A stretch of 64,000 nucleotides of DNA, from the NCBI GenBank assembly GCA_025331565.1, contig JAFREQ010000014.1, positions 9,256,501-9,320,500 of the forward strand, written 5' to 3'. Positions 48,191 through 60,679 of this stretch are shown here, piece by piece. Below the pieces are notes generated by a model. That model saw only the letters and a list, made by a program, of their open reading frames with translations, searched no databases and had not been told where the DNA came from. Position 1 is the stretch's first letter, and each line of letters starts with the position of its first letter. Both the position numbers and the translations under genes were made by a program. This DNA is from Holacanthus passer. Lineage: Eukaryota; Chordata; Actinopteri; Pomacanthidae.

Positions 48191-51100
48191 AATTTGTTGG
48201 TTTAACAGTTATATATACTGATATCTTTCTCTGGGAACTTTGAGATCTCCACTGGAAGTCAAAATAAAATTCTGTGGGTTTGAATAAAGCTTGGACAAAC
48301 AACATAATGTCATGCAATACCTGTCTGTTAAGGGTTTAAAAGGGAAAAGAAAAAGCGCTGCTAACAGGATGAGGAAATGAAATGAATTTTTGTATATTGA
48401 AAGAAGACAGAATAAAGCAAACTAATGCACCTATAATAAGAAAATTACCCATGATTGTTAGATATCCTGTAAAAGCACTGATTTGCACTGAAATTGTGAA
48501 AAAAATTACAACCAGATTTTTTTGTTTGCTTTTTAAAGAAGAGAATATGTCAGCAATTAATAAGACGAATGCTGAATTCACATGGATTCAGGTGGACGGA
48601 CAACACCTATACCAACAACTATTCTATTCTATTAATTTATGCAAGTATTCTTGTAAAGCATGTAGCTAAAATGCAGCTTTCTCTTAATATTCTATTGCAA
48701 GCTTAAAAACAATGCTAAATTCTCTCCAGAACAATAGGTCATTCATTCATTTTCAACATAGACAGTGAAAGGAGAACTTGGTGTATCCCTTGTTTATCCC
48801 TTGTTGTTGCACAAAAATATAATACAATAACATCCCGTTGTAAATTCTGTTGCGGAGGACAGCAAAAAGTTAAAATACTTTAACTTTGGATGGCAGAGCT
48901 GTCTCCTGTTACTATCACTGGTATCTTCACCTAATTGTGCTGGCCTACTCTCATCCACAAAAATGATATCCAATTTGCCGTCTACCACCTGCATGAATCA
49001 ATATGAATACAACATGACTGATTATAGGTCATCGTTTATTTTGCAATGTTTAGTGAGAATTCAGGCTTTGCACATTAATCATTAGTAAGTTCTTTATAGA
49101 ATCATCAACCTCTGTTTTAGGCCAGGGTGACTTTTTATTCATCTTTCATCACCACACACTCAACAGGTGCATGAATCTCAATGGGAAGCCCTCTGATCTT
49201 GCATCCTTACATTAGCCTATTTCATTTTAATGTATGTTATATGTTCCTATATACCATGTTGAACATGTGTGAATAATCGTGACATCTAAGCAGACAATGC
49301 TGTTTCTAACTGGATGCTGTTTGTGTGCATCTGTGTCTTACAGCGACTCTTAACCTCCTCTGTGAAAGATGTAACTTAAAGGGTCTCTGGTGGCCCCCAA
49401 AGAGCAAACAGCTCTGATCTAATGAGCATGGTTTACTGATAGAAATGCTGAGGTAAAACTAACAATTAATTTCCCTCTTCTATTGCTCTCACTGCTGTTA
49501 TCTCAATACCTCTGCTGACTGCTGATGGCCACCTCAAGGCTGCCACCCTCACACACACATTCTCATACACGAACACACACACGCACACACAGCAATAAAA
49601 CAAATACAACTGCATTTTCGATACGATTTCCCTTGTACACGCTTTCTTCTCATGAGTGAACGCAGAGGCTTTTGTTTTGACATTTCCCTCATTGTGCATT
49701 TGTTTGTTTCCTTGAGTTCAATTTCTCATAAATTCCCCACAACCTGCCTTCTTAGTTTGTCTAATCCCCATTAGGTGTCTGAAATCTTCCTTTGGGGATT
49801 TATTCTCTCACTGTGGTGGAGTTTATCCTCGGTGTGCCAAACACTGACTTGGCAGCCCCTCTGTCTACTGTTCGGGGAGGCAGTCAGTGACACAGGAGGG
49901 GTTATAGATGTGCTCTTGGCCCCCTTCCAGCACACAAAGAGACTAAGACAGCAGATCCTGCACCCAGTCCAACCCTGTAAAATATCACGCTCTCTCTACC
50001 CATGCCCAAACTGAGTTGGCTCTCACCAAGGGACCGGGAGGAGCAGCAGTGCCAGAGCGGGCTCTGTGTACTATCACAAATCACCCTTTGGTTCGACTTT
50101 ATACCACTGCACTTATTTCAGGAACGTAGCAATATAAAGCACTGCTGGGTTCTCACTTGTCATTCAAGTAAGGTGAGTTGAAAATTAGTTGTAGCTCAAA
50201 GATAACAGGACAAAATCCAATTAAAATGTAATTATTCTACTATTGTAAGGAATGTGTGACACGAACAATATCAATTCCACCAGAGTCATGTTTATGTTAT
50301 GGAAGAGCCAACAGTGAGTTTACAGTGAGCAAACAGGCTGGAGGATAATTTTCACCCTCAGACAGGGATGCTGGGAGAAAAGCCCTGAAACTCACCTCTG
50401 ACTCTCTACTCCCAATTTTCCCTTTCATCAGTCTGCACCTCAGGGCAGAGCAATCACAGGTGTAAAGAGGTCATTGATATTCTGGACATATACTGTACCA
50501 TACTGTCTCCCAAAGGCACTGGAAAATATGGCCAAAATCCTATACTTTTTTTTGCACGTTATATTACTGCGCGTATTCATTTTTGCGTCACACATATTTG
50601 CTTTTTAATCTAGGCTTGTTTGCCAGTTATGCTGATGAAGTGGTCTTTGGGGAAGGCTGCTCATTTGAAACTGAACAGTTTAAGAACCTACACAAAGACA
50701 GGTTTGCGTATCTCCCATGCAGGAAAATTAATTATAGCATAATCTCCTGTTGATAAGCAGAGCAGGCGACTGGATGGTAGCATCATTTTTCCTTTTCTGT
50801 CAGTGCTTCAAGAGTAACGTGACTTCTTTATTCACAGTTTGCCTTAAAGTCTGGAGACTGTAACTGCTGACATTGTGAAAAGAAGAAGAGCATCTTTAAT
50901 TGATTTTGAAGTGTTGCTCACAGAGCATTATGTGCCATCCCATTAAAGTGTGATGAGTGCATTATAATGAAATCAGAACATGATTTAAAGTGCTTTACAG
51001 ATATGGCTTTAGGCATCTATAAGAACATTAAGGACCATGAGTTCATCTCTACAAGTCTGCATTGGGCCTGCATTCTCTTCTGGATGTCTTTCATACTGAG

Positions 51101-51195
51101 AATCTCAAGCAAGAGATCCTCATACACAATGGGAAACAGGAAGCAAAAACAGGAAATTAGTTCATTTATCCATCATCTGTTTGTCACTGGAGATC
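48191..51195. other. Upstream intergenic block, nothing recognised
   Basis: AT-rich sequence without a supported gene, RNA or element. Open frames here are under 100 codons and lack domains. Confidence 0.5.
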
Positions 51196-51392
51196 AGGGC
51201 CTCTGTGGCAGCAGGCCAAGCAGGACAGCTAAGATCTCCTTTTCCCCAGAAGCCTCATCAGGTACGGCTACAGATGGGAGATGTAGTCCCTCAGCGTGCC
51301 TCAAGTCTAAATGGGGTTTCTTTCCACTTAGCCGTGACTGGCAGACCTTGAAAGGGGAAGCACACAGCTGTGAGAACCACCTCAAGAATGTT
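51196..51392 (-). pseudogene. Non-LTR retrotransposon (LINE) 3' coding remnant
   Basis: The minus strand reads GAGGTGGTTC, then GAAACCCCATTTAGACTTGAGG-like text, then ACGCTGAGGGACTACATCTC, followed by a CTTCTGGGGAAAAGGAGATC block. This follows, block by block, the 3' end of a common fish LINE whose protein ends with an RDYxSRLAWERL ... PEELEE ... GEREVW ... LLPPRP motif. Here one frame gives RDYISHL followed by a stop, and another gives PDEASGEKEILAVLLGLLPQRP in pieces, so it is broken by substitutions and shifts. I cannot name the clade with certainty. Confidence 0.65.
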
Positions 51393-51639
51393 GGTTCAAC
51401 CTTTACTAACCGCACATCATCTGCATGGCTGCAGATGGTGCACCTGAACAGTGAAAAACATCGGACGCACCTCCTCCACTTGGTGTAAGTGTAACCCTTC
51501 AAATGAATGGTCGTGGTCTTGGAGGAAGAGCCCATCTTCATCGTGACGGCTATAAACTTACCTACAACAACAACAACTCTAGACTATATAATAAAATCCT
51601 TAAATAGTGAAAGGTCACATTTGACAATGCTTGACAGTT

Positions 51640-51771
51640 TACCTCACATTCACACATTGGCTACTATGCAAGCTGCTGGCTATTGGGAGCATTCTGGGGT
51701 TGCACAAGGACACTTTGACATGCGGACGGGAGCAACCGGTGATCGAACCACCAACCTTATGACTAGTAGAC
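51640..51771 (-). mobile_element. Degenerate SINE-like repeat
   Basis: The plus strand shows CATTCACACATTGGCT, GCACAAGGACACTTTGACA, TGCGGACGGGAGCAACCGG and GATCGAACCACCAACCTTAT. On the minus strand the last contains a B-box-like GGTTCGATCAC. Resembles a widespread percomorph repeat; the A-box end is lost. Confidence 0.62.
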
Positions 51772-52594
51772 ATCCCAGTCTACTTCCAGAGCAACAGCCG
51801 GAAATTGACACAGAAGTTTAAGCCTGAAATTTGACCCCAATGCCACTGAAGGCAGAACCAGATCAAGGGCAAGAGGGTTCTTCTTTGATGTGCAACTTTT
51901 TAACCTAACCCTGACTTAACCATAAGGAGAAACACAAATCCACAGATGAATGACAGGAGGAGAGCATTATTGTAATAACAAAAATGCAAAGAATTGACAG
52001 AGACATTTGTGCTATTGCAGTAATGCAGATTCAATGCATTTTAAATAATTCACTTTTCCAGGAGTGAATGTTATCACTTTCTTCCAGAGAGAATTGCACT
52101 CTAAATTGCCATCCACCTGTCAGGGCCCTAACACCACATTTACATTAAACAGACACACTTTTCCTTTAATCACTCACAGTTGGAGCTGAATGCAGAGCCA
52201 AAGGGACACACACTGAGTGTAACCTTTTCAGAGCAACACACACAGCCATACAACAGCATACTTTACTTTACAAGGCCAGGAATGAAATACAAAAGGATGT
52301 TTTTACCAGCTTCAATCTAAACACCTTTCACGGATCATCAACACTAATGTTTTGTTGTGATGAATATTGGAAAAAGAAAGATACATAATTCAAAACAGGC
52401 TATATAAGGTTAAGTAGTACTGCCATAATACTGGCTTTTTTGTGTTTACTATGTCTGTGCAAATATTTGAGAGTACTGTAATATCAGAATGAACAGGTAA
52501 ATCTGTGAACTGACCACTAGTTGTGCTTTGTTTGTTTTACTGTAAGCTGTGCCAGCTGGGTGGCTCCGGGGATACTGGCCCAAGCCTTTGATTC

Positions 52595-52660
52595 ACTGTA
52601 TATATCTCAACAACTATTAGATGGGTCGCCATGAAATTTAGTGCAGTAATTCTGCTTCAG
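52595..52660 (-). mobile_element. Short fragment of the 25.6-kb repeat family
   Basis: The plus strand reads ATATCTCAACAACTATTAGA, then TGGGTCGCCATGAAATTTAG, the inverse of the family's 3' blocks. Confidence 0.55.
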
Positions 52661-55209
52661 CTGCGATTCAGCACTAATGGATTAATGCAACGTAATTGAG
52701 CCTGACAAGCTGAGTCTGAGTTATCATACATCAGTCATCATCAGGATAAACAGCTTAAATTTACAGTACATGGTGCCAAGGATCTAAAATAATCAAGCCA
52801 ACATGAAGCCAACCTCCAGTTTCTTCTTCTACTTTATTAGAATGTGAACCATAGATGCAGTAATTCTGTGACAGTTCCTGTACATGTGGAGCAATTAGGG
52901 GCTTTATAGTCAGACCAATATTGGATACTTGTGAGAGAAAACTGATATTGATGTATTGAGCGACATTTTACAATTGAAAAATGCAAAGGATGAACCATGT
53001 AATGGTGCCACTGTTTCTAAATTACCTCAAACATTGCTTTTTTGTAGAGTGATTTCTCTTTACTTCAGCTCACATACCACTATGCCTGCCATAAGATAAT
53101 ATCAGCTGATTTCTCTGTAAGATTAGCTCCAGAATCAAAGAGGTGATGAAATTCTGAACACCACCAACTTCAACGCAAAAACACACAAGCTTCCTGTGTA
53201 ACTAAACTTCCAGTCAGACCAAGGTGAAAAGAGCATTATGTTTCTCCACTCGTCTCCATTCGTCGTCTCCGTGACTCATCTCTAATGCTTCTAAGTGAGA
53301 TTAATAGAGCGTTCAATTCTCATTCCAGTGGCTCCTGTGCATCCAATTACGCAACATACGCAATCAAACATAGCAAATATCAAGGATCACGTGGAAGGGA
53401 GATCCATCAGACAGAGGAACAAAAGCAGAATATGGCGCTTTGATTCTGTCTTCAGCGCTTTTGCCAATCCACATAGTCATTAACTGTGCACAACAAAATA
53501 GCAATTCGCTGTTTTTGCCTAATTAAACCAATCTCTTTTCAAGGGTGATTGTCTTCTTTTTAATTTGTATTAGGAGTTGGGAATCTTCTCGGATGATTAC
53601 TTAAATACCTGGAACTTCACTACATCCTAATGGTGATGATGAGAAGTAATCATTGAAGGTTAATAAGGGTGCACAGCACTAATCAGGGCAGGTCCGTCTG
53701 GTAGAGCGGTTGCTGCCTCCTGGCCTTTTATTATCAATGCCAGCGAGGAAAGGAGACTCGAACTCAACAAATTTCAAAGGCAAAATGCAGAACAGAATGG
53801 CATGTTAGACAAAGCTGATCATTTGTGTAATTTGAACTTTCTCAGCCTACAGTGCATTATTCAGTAAATAGACATATTCCAGCCGCCTGTTACTCTTTGA
53901 ACACACCATGCTCCTTATCTCTTCAAAACAGGGAAGGGCAAATTCAGTTTTGACAAGTGGATGATGATGGACGGATAAAAAAAGTTATTTTTTCCTGAAG
54001 TTCTCACTATGTATGCATCACTAGGGGGTTTTACTGTGCACTTTATAGTGTTTCCAATCACCCCTTCCTAAGACCTGAGGGTCAACACATGCTGTTATCA
54101 CTCTCACAAATGTTGGAGTTTCTTCCTTCCACTTCTCATCCATGTTTCCACTTCTTCTCACTTCGATCTCCGGTCCGCCGGGGATTAACCAAAAGGGCCT
54201 GTAAGACACAACAAAATAATGAAAGACACAAAAATAGTGCTGCCATCGCAACCTCTGTCACACATGTGAGCGCAAGAACACATTGAAGATGGTCCGTCGG
54301 GACAAAGGTGGACACAGTCCATGTAACATGCACACACACACACAAAAGGACAAAAAAAGCGCTCCGGTGTGAGACAGCCTTCTGCCACTGGGGTTGTAGC
54401 CACTCAGCGGGTTTGGCAATGTGAGCAGTGACTTTGACAAGATTCAGGGAGAGCTGGCTGTCCTTTTGTAGTAGAGGAGAGATGCTGATGACTGTTAAGG
54501 ATAGGAGCAGACAGAGTAATGGTCTGGGGTGATGGCGGGAGGCTTGGCGCTGTTCACACCGTCACTTTCAGGTGGGAAGATGGGACCAACGCTGATGCAG
54601 TAACCCCAGCCTCACTGCCCTGCCCTGAAGGTTTGAATTTTCTGTGGTGCAACATATGCAACACATGCTGTGTTTCATGTGGGCACACATAAATGGGTGG
54701 TAACAAACTGTTGACGTGTGGGCACATTCATACGCGCATATTGCAAATATGGGTTATATAGAGTGGACATAACTGAATTATTCAAATGTGTGTGCGTGTG
54801 TTTATACTAAGGTGGTTTTTGTGTGCACAATACAGTTTCTTTTTTTTAAATTCAGAGCTTTGAGATTGCTTCTCTCCCTATGCATATGCATCACTCATTA
54901 TTTTCCATACATAGCTAATATGGCGGAACATAACCCTGCCATGAGTGATCTGCGGACTAATGAATACATTACATTCAATATGGGTAATTCAAGTGGGAAT
55001 ACTGGCCGGGGAAAATGATTCTATTTTAGTATATGCATTCTGAGTAATTTTTACACTTTAATGGAGAGGACAATGCCAATGTCAAAACCCATCAATCAAA
55101 TTCCAGTGTGCCCTCTCTGAGGAAGTGAACTCACTTTCTTGGCAAAGTGAAAGCCTGGCTCACTCACCGTGTTACTCTTAATCTACAGAGCGACAGACTG
55201 ACAGATCAA

Positions 55210-55342
55210 CAGACAGACAGGCAGACAGATAGACAGGCAGACAGACAGACAGATAGATAGATAGATAGATAGATAGCTAGATAGATAGATAGATAGATAG
55301 ACAGGTAGATAGACAGGTAGATAGACAGACAGATAGATAGAT
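55210..55342. repeat. (GATA/GACA)n tetranucleotide array
   Basis: About 133 bases of mixed AGAC and AGAT units, including an uninterrupted AGAT block of about nine units broken once by AGCT. Confidence 0.95.
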
Positions 55343-56517
55343 GTTGCATGTGACCCATTTTTCCATGCGTCTGGGCATCCATGGCCATGTGTGACATCTG
55401 TCCCATCAGCTGATTGGCTGAGGGCTGTCTCAGGGTGTGTCCAGGTCTGTGTAGTTCATTGGGGATCAGTTCTATTTGCAGCCCCACTTTGCAGGAGCGG
55501 TAGTTAGGTTCAAGCCTGAGGGAGAAGGGATATTGGCTCAGTATTGTGGCTGTCTGCTCTGAATATGGTAATATCGAAAAGCATATGGAAAGTCACATCC
55601 TGCTCCACTTATAGAAAGTTACAGTGACCTCAAATATAGTGCTAATAAAGTATTTAAACCCTCAGACCTGAAACTGTAATTAATAAGAGGTTGGAGCAAT
55701 CATTCAAGGACATGAGGGATATTGGAGGATGGCAAGTTACAATCTATTTCAAATTAGTTTCTACTAATCTGTTATTCAGGAGGTCTGTTTATGAATTCAG
55801 CATTCAAGGCGATAGGAACCCTTCACCAATCTCATCAGAGACACCTGGTTCAATATCCTATTGATGCTGCATTACTTAACTTGCCGTGTACATCTCATTT
55901 GCTGTCGTAACTTCCTCATACACTTAAACATTTCCTGCCATTCTCACTGCATACCCCCGAGGTCCAGATCTGTGCATGGAGAGCATCCTAATCCCTCTTA
56001 TCCTACAGCAAATATACTTTATCACATCTGTGCATGTTAGCAATTAGAGCAGGTTGTGTCAGACTTTGCCGACAGGAGAGTTGGGGATTTGGAGGGGTCT
56101 AATTAAGAGAACAGAGTAAACTACCCCTGGCCCAGCCAGTGCACAGCCTCAGCCCTCCCTGCTCTCATCTGGCTCATTTTCATTATCAGCAATAAAGAGG
56201 TGCTGTGTGAACAGAATACATCAATCTCGGTGCAGATAATTGCCACCAAACATGCAAACTGGTTGCAGAGGACAGACAGAAAGCGAGATATGTCAGAATC
56301 GGTTACAGGGGCGAGGATGAAGGGGAGGCTAAACATGACAGGCAGCAATGTTCATTAATTCATTAGACGAACTAAAAATTAGGAACTGGGTTTGTCAAAC
56401 AAGAGTTTCCCTAGAGAACACATGGCTGACATGGACGCTTGTACTCGGCTTTCCCAAAACGATTCATCTGTTTGCTGCATATCTTAATTAACTGGCCCAC
56501 TATTTTTACCACTTAAA

Positions 56518-57008
56518 GGACAGGTTCGCATTTTTTTCTGTCTTAAAACAATACTCAAATGCCCATTTTGTACTTTTAATGTTTTTTCTTCGCTCAAATT
56601 GTTTCTCCTGTTCAAAGTGGTCACAAAGAGACTCGCTCTTAAAGCAGTTTCAATGCAAGATGGGGAATGAAATCCACAACCCTCGCTCTGTGTAAAAATG
56701 CATTCAAAAGCTCAGCTAATGTGAGGCTTCACAATCTGAGTTAGTCAAAACAAGTGAGTATATTCCAAGGTTTCTTTTTAATACAAAATTAGTTCTTTGT
56801 GTTACTGTCTGTGGCTCAGTAAGAAAACACTGTCCGTTGAAGCACAAAGGGAGATTTTGTACTAAAAAGTTTGTTCTGCAGAAAGGGAAAGATATCTTCA
56901 TGGCCACTATGAACAAGAGGAACAGTTATAGCAACCAATAACTCTTTAAATGGAAATGGTCATGTGAGTATCGCATTAAGATAGAACTGAAAAAATACGA
57001 ACCTGCCC
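56518..57008. mobile_element. MITE-like element with terminal inverted repeats
   Basis: Left end GGACAGGTTCGCATTTTT (56518 on) and right end, read in reverse complement, GGGCAGGTTCGTATTTTT (57008 back), match over about 20 bases with two mismatches. The interior (TGTCTTAAAACAATACTC, TTTCTCCTGTTCAAAGTGG, AAAATGCATTCAAAAGCTC, AGGCTTCACAATCTGAG, TTTTGTACTAAAAAG, GATATCTTCATGGCC) follows a common teleost repeat known to me. No coding frame, and no clear target-site duplication. Confidence 0.75.
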
Positions 57009-58680
57009 ATCTTCTTCTCCTCGTCTGAGAGTTGTTTTCCTCCTCGTCATCTTCATAGCCGTCTTATTTCCTCTGACCTTGTTGTTATCCCTGACCTATT
57101 TTCAATGTTTTACTCCCACTCCAGTTTCAACCAATGCTTTCCTATCCCGTTCTTTCTCTTTTTTTCTCTGGCTTCACTCCAGTTGCACCAACAAGTCTAA
57201 CACTGAGGAGAATCTTCTGTGAAGATGCTCAGAGAGAAGTGGCTTTAGGTCAAACCAAGAAGAAGGAGTCAAGTCGAAAAGGTTTAGCTATATCAATGGA
57301 CTTGATTCACTTGGATACAGAGGGAAAGTAAAATACTATGTTCTTTTACCTCAGTCAGTGTCAAGATAACAATTGTACGTGCATCAGGGTTATTATGATT
57401 TTTGGGCTATCGGAACTAATCAATATTATAATAAATGATAGAATTTAACTGAAATCAACTTCACCTCATAAAAGAAAAAATGATGGCCAATTTATTCATT
57501 TAGCTTCATCAAATATACTAAACTATCAATTTGAAACTCTGATTAAAACAAATTTAATAACAACCAAAATTACCATATCAATAGCTAGTAAAGGTTGAAA
57601 GGTTTTGCAGTTCTGAATAGTCTGAGGTTGGCAGCATTCACTCTTGTGCAACATTAAATATGTAATCTAACTAAATGAACTTAACTAAAAAAAACAAAGG
57701 CTGTGTGTGTGTGTATGTGTGCTCTCTATGTTTCTTTGTTCTGCTTGCACAAGCATGAACACACATATTAGTCAGAGACAAAGAAAGGGTTTGAAGCCGG
57801 AGCTTTGAGTTTCCTCTGTGTGTTATGTTTAAAGCCAACTCAATGTGTATGATCCGTTTAAGATAATGGTACCACGTTACAAAAGAGGATAGTTAGTTTG
57901 CATGCAAGACCCTGCGTCTGTGTAAAGTAGCAGTCATGTACTTGGTATGCCCAGTTACCGGTAAAAAGGACCAAAAAGTATTAGATCTTACAGCTTTTGA
58001 TGACTGTCAAAACAGCAGGATGAGGAGGCCATAACCCAGGTAGATGTAACCCACAATGAAAATGCAATAAATGTAATTAATTAAAATGAACATGTTAATA
58101 AATATGTTCACAAATGTTTACAGTTCATGAAGAATCAAATGAGAATCAATTAAAATCAGGTGGCAATAATTTCATATTAATAATTTGGAAATATGCCGAT
58201 TTAAAAAAAAATCCCTTTAATGACGCTTCCCCTTTAAGAAATCCCTGCTGGCTGCGGCACAGCGCTTGAAAGCGGTAAGAGGAAAAGTAGCAGCAGACGA
58301 AAAGTAAAACCAGTAAAATACTTCTAAAAAGTGTTTATTTCAACCTGAAAATCTACCTACTTGGTTGATGATTCAGGGAAAGAGTTTAAACGCAACGGTT
58401 TTGGTGAGTTTTTGACTTGGTTCTCCTGAATTTTTGTTGTCATGTTGACCTTGAAAATGCTAACAGGCTAATAATGTGTAAACGTACAAGCATTTTAGAA
58501 GTTAGTATTTTCTCTGTTTATTTGAAAATTCATTGTGAATGTATATTGTGTTTGTTCAGTAATCAATTTTGTTTTATGACCTGTTGTACAGGTCAGCTTT
58601 TTTTTGTTGCTGCTAACTTTCCCATTGGAAAGTTTGAGGAAAAGGTTTAGAGTCTACTGCAGCATGTGTGGAGCGACGTG

Positions 58681-58711
58681 CACGTGCTCATGCTGGAAAC
58701 AAGATGGCGGC
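58681..58711 (+). promoter_or_regulatory. Promoter-like E-box plus YY1 cluster
   Basis: CACGTG at 58681-58686 and AAGATGGCGGC at 58701-58711. The latter is the strong YY1 motif that usually sits just downstream of start sites of broadly expressed vertebrate genes. A donor-like GAG|GTAGGA follows at 58803/58804, so 58.69-58.80 kb may be a first exon on the plus strand. Its ATG (58704) opens only 19 codons. Confidence 0.35.
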
Positions 58712-58870
58712 CAGACCCACGGATCACAGTCCTGAGGACAAGGCCTCATCACCCTGGCAGTGAGAGGATCGACTGAACGGCTGGGCAACTCACTTCCAGA
58801 GAGGTAGGAGTGTTGGAATTACTTATTTTCCCTCTTCTCTTATTTGAACTGAACAGAGTAGGAAACACAC

Positions 58871-58937
58871 TGAATGAATTGAATTTAACTAAACTGAACT
58901 GAACTGAATTTGAATTGAATTTGAACTGAATTCAATT
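58871..58937. repeat. Degenerate TGAAC/TGAAT pentanucleotide repeat
   Basis: Repeated TGAAT, TGAAC and TTGAAT units over about 67 bases. Confidence 0.8.
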
Positions 58938-60642
58938 GTTATTATTTTTTCATAAGTAAAGTTTCAGTTTTTTATATTCAAGGTAAATGGTCTCTGGTTC
59001 CTTCTATAATGTTATCCCACTCCACTGAACCTAGAACTGGTCCAATAGCTTTATAGTTGTATTGGTCATACAAGTGTTACATAGAGGTAAAATTTGTGTG
59101 CCAGAACATAAGATCGCTTGAAACAACAAATGCAAGCTGACTGAGATTTGTGGGTGCAGATTTGCCAAACTGGACCACACAAACCAGTCTCACACAATGA
59201 ATGAGTTCATAGATCCAGTTCCAGTTGAACCTACAAAATAATGAACTTTTTTTTTTAAATCAAAAAAATTATCTAAACAAATCACAGTTGCAGATTAAGA
59301 CTTCCATATTTTGCTCCACTGTCCTACACAGATGGTATTTCCATCACTCTGTAGCATCTGTTAATCCCCTCTACTTAATGCAAATAATTTATCAGCATAT
59401 GAACAATTAGCTATGACCTTATTAGAGATTCAGCTCATTCATTTGTTCTTTGTAACTGACAGGCGGCCTCAGCTAATCTAACATCTGTTCTATAATTGAT
59501 TACATCCATTGTATAATTCAAAACTTTCTATAAACTTATTTAACATCCAATTTCAACAGCGAAATGAATATTATAACTCTAGATACATTTTCCTGCTCCA
59601 GTCCTTTAAAATGAAATAGAAATGGTTAAAAGAAGTCTAATTTGTAGACACGTTACCCTTTTTGATTGAGTTTCATCCTCTGCACACAAAGAGAAATTGG
59701 ACGAAAAGGCAGCGTGTGATTCAGAAATTAAAAAGCCCCTTCGATGTCCAGTGGTGGTACTGTCCACCCTGTGGCCCCCAGTAATTTGGTAATGGAGAGT
59801 CCCAGGACAGGGAGAACTGGACTGTATTCAAGGCAGATGAATCCATTTATAATGAGATGTAATCTCATTTACTCTGTGGCATATGGTTTGGTTTGCCGGG
59901 CTGCCGTTGTGGTCTTGCTGAAAATGCACTTCTGGTCCAAAACCCTGTAGAGTGGAGCCCAGTGCTTTCAGGAGGCTCTTCTGAAGCCTTATTACCATAA
60001 ATCAGACATGCATAAACAAGATTCAACATTGCTACAGAGCATCCTTGGTTTTCTGCTGTTTGCTGATTCAGTGTTTCGCCACATTAGCTGTGTGATAGAG
60101 GGACACGAGATAATGCTGCCAAATATTAGTCCACTCAAGGAATTTTTTTTTAGTAAGGATGCAGTAATGTAGCCTCCATACAGCACAAAGGAAAAAAATC
60201 TAGATGAGTAGTTTGCACTATTGCTTCTTATTCTCTGCAGCATCTACACCTGAGCATAGCTGTCACAAAAATCAAAATGACAAAAGCAATCTTACTCGGA
60301 TCATTCTTTTGACAGCTTTTCTGCAGTTAATTTTGTTTCTTTTGTTTCATTTCCATTCCTTCAAACATCAGATGAGAGCGTTCTTCTGATAGCGACCCCA
60401 GGAATGCTACCTGTATCAGACGCCATTTGGGAAGATGTCTCCTCTTCTGCCGGCCGGGCTTAGCATAACGAGACTGTGCGATATGGAGTTATTGATCACC
60501 TCTGTCAGACTGAGGCTGGAATTCACAGGGGCTTGTCCCCCATTCATTATGTCAATGATTAAGATGTGTCACCCAGTCTTAGATCCTCACTACATGGATG
60601 AAAAGTGATGATGGTGATGACAGGCGCTCTGAATGCTGATAC

Positions 60643-60676
<34 letters not shown>
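60643..60676. repeat. (CT)n microsatellite
   Basis: Pure CT repeat of about 34 bases. Confidence 0.95.

Positions 60677-60679
<3 letters not shown>

Larger units (their letters stand above)
51772..56517. other. Upstream intergenic block
   Basis: No gene recognised. Contains a short repeat fragment at 52595-52660 and the GATA/GACA array at 55210-55342. Confidence 0.5.

Noticed and set aside
55206..55487. A 93-codon frame with YLSI repeats
   Set aside because: It is the translation of the GATA/GACA array.
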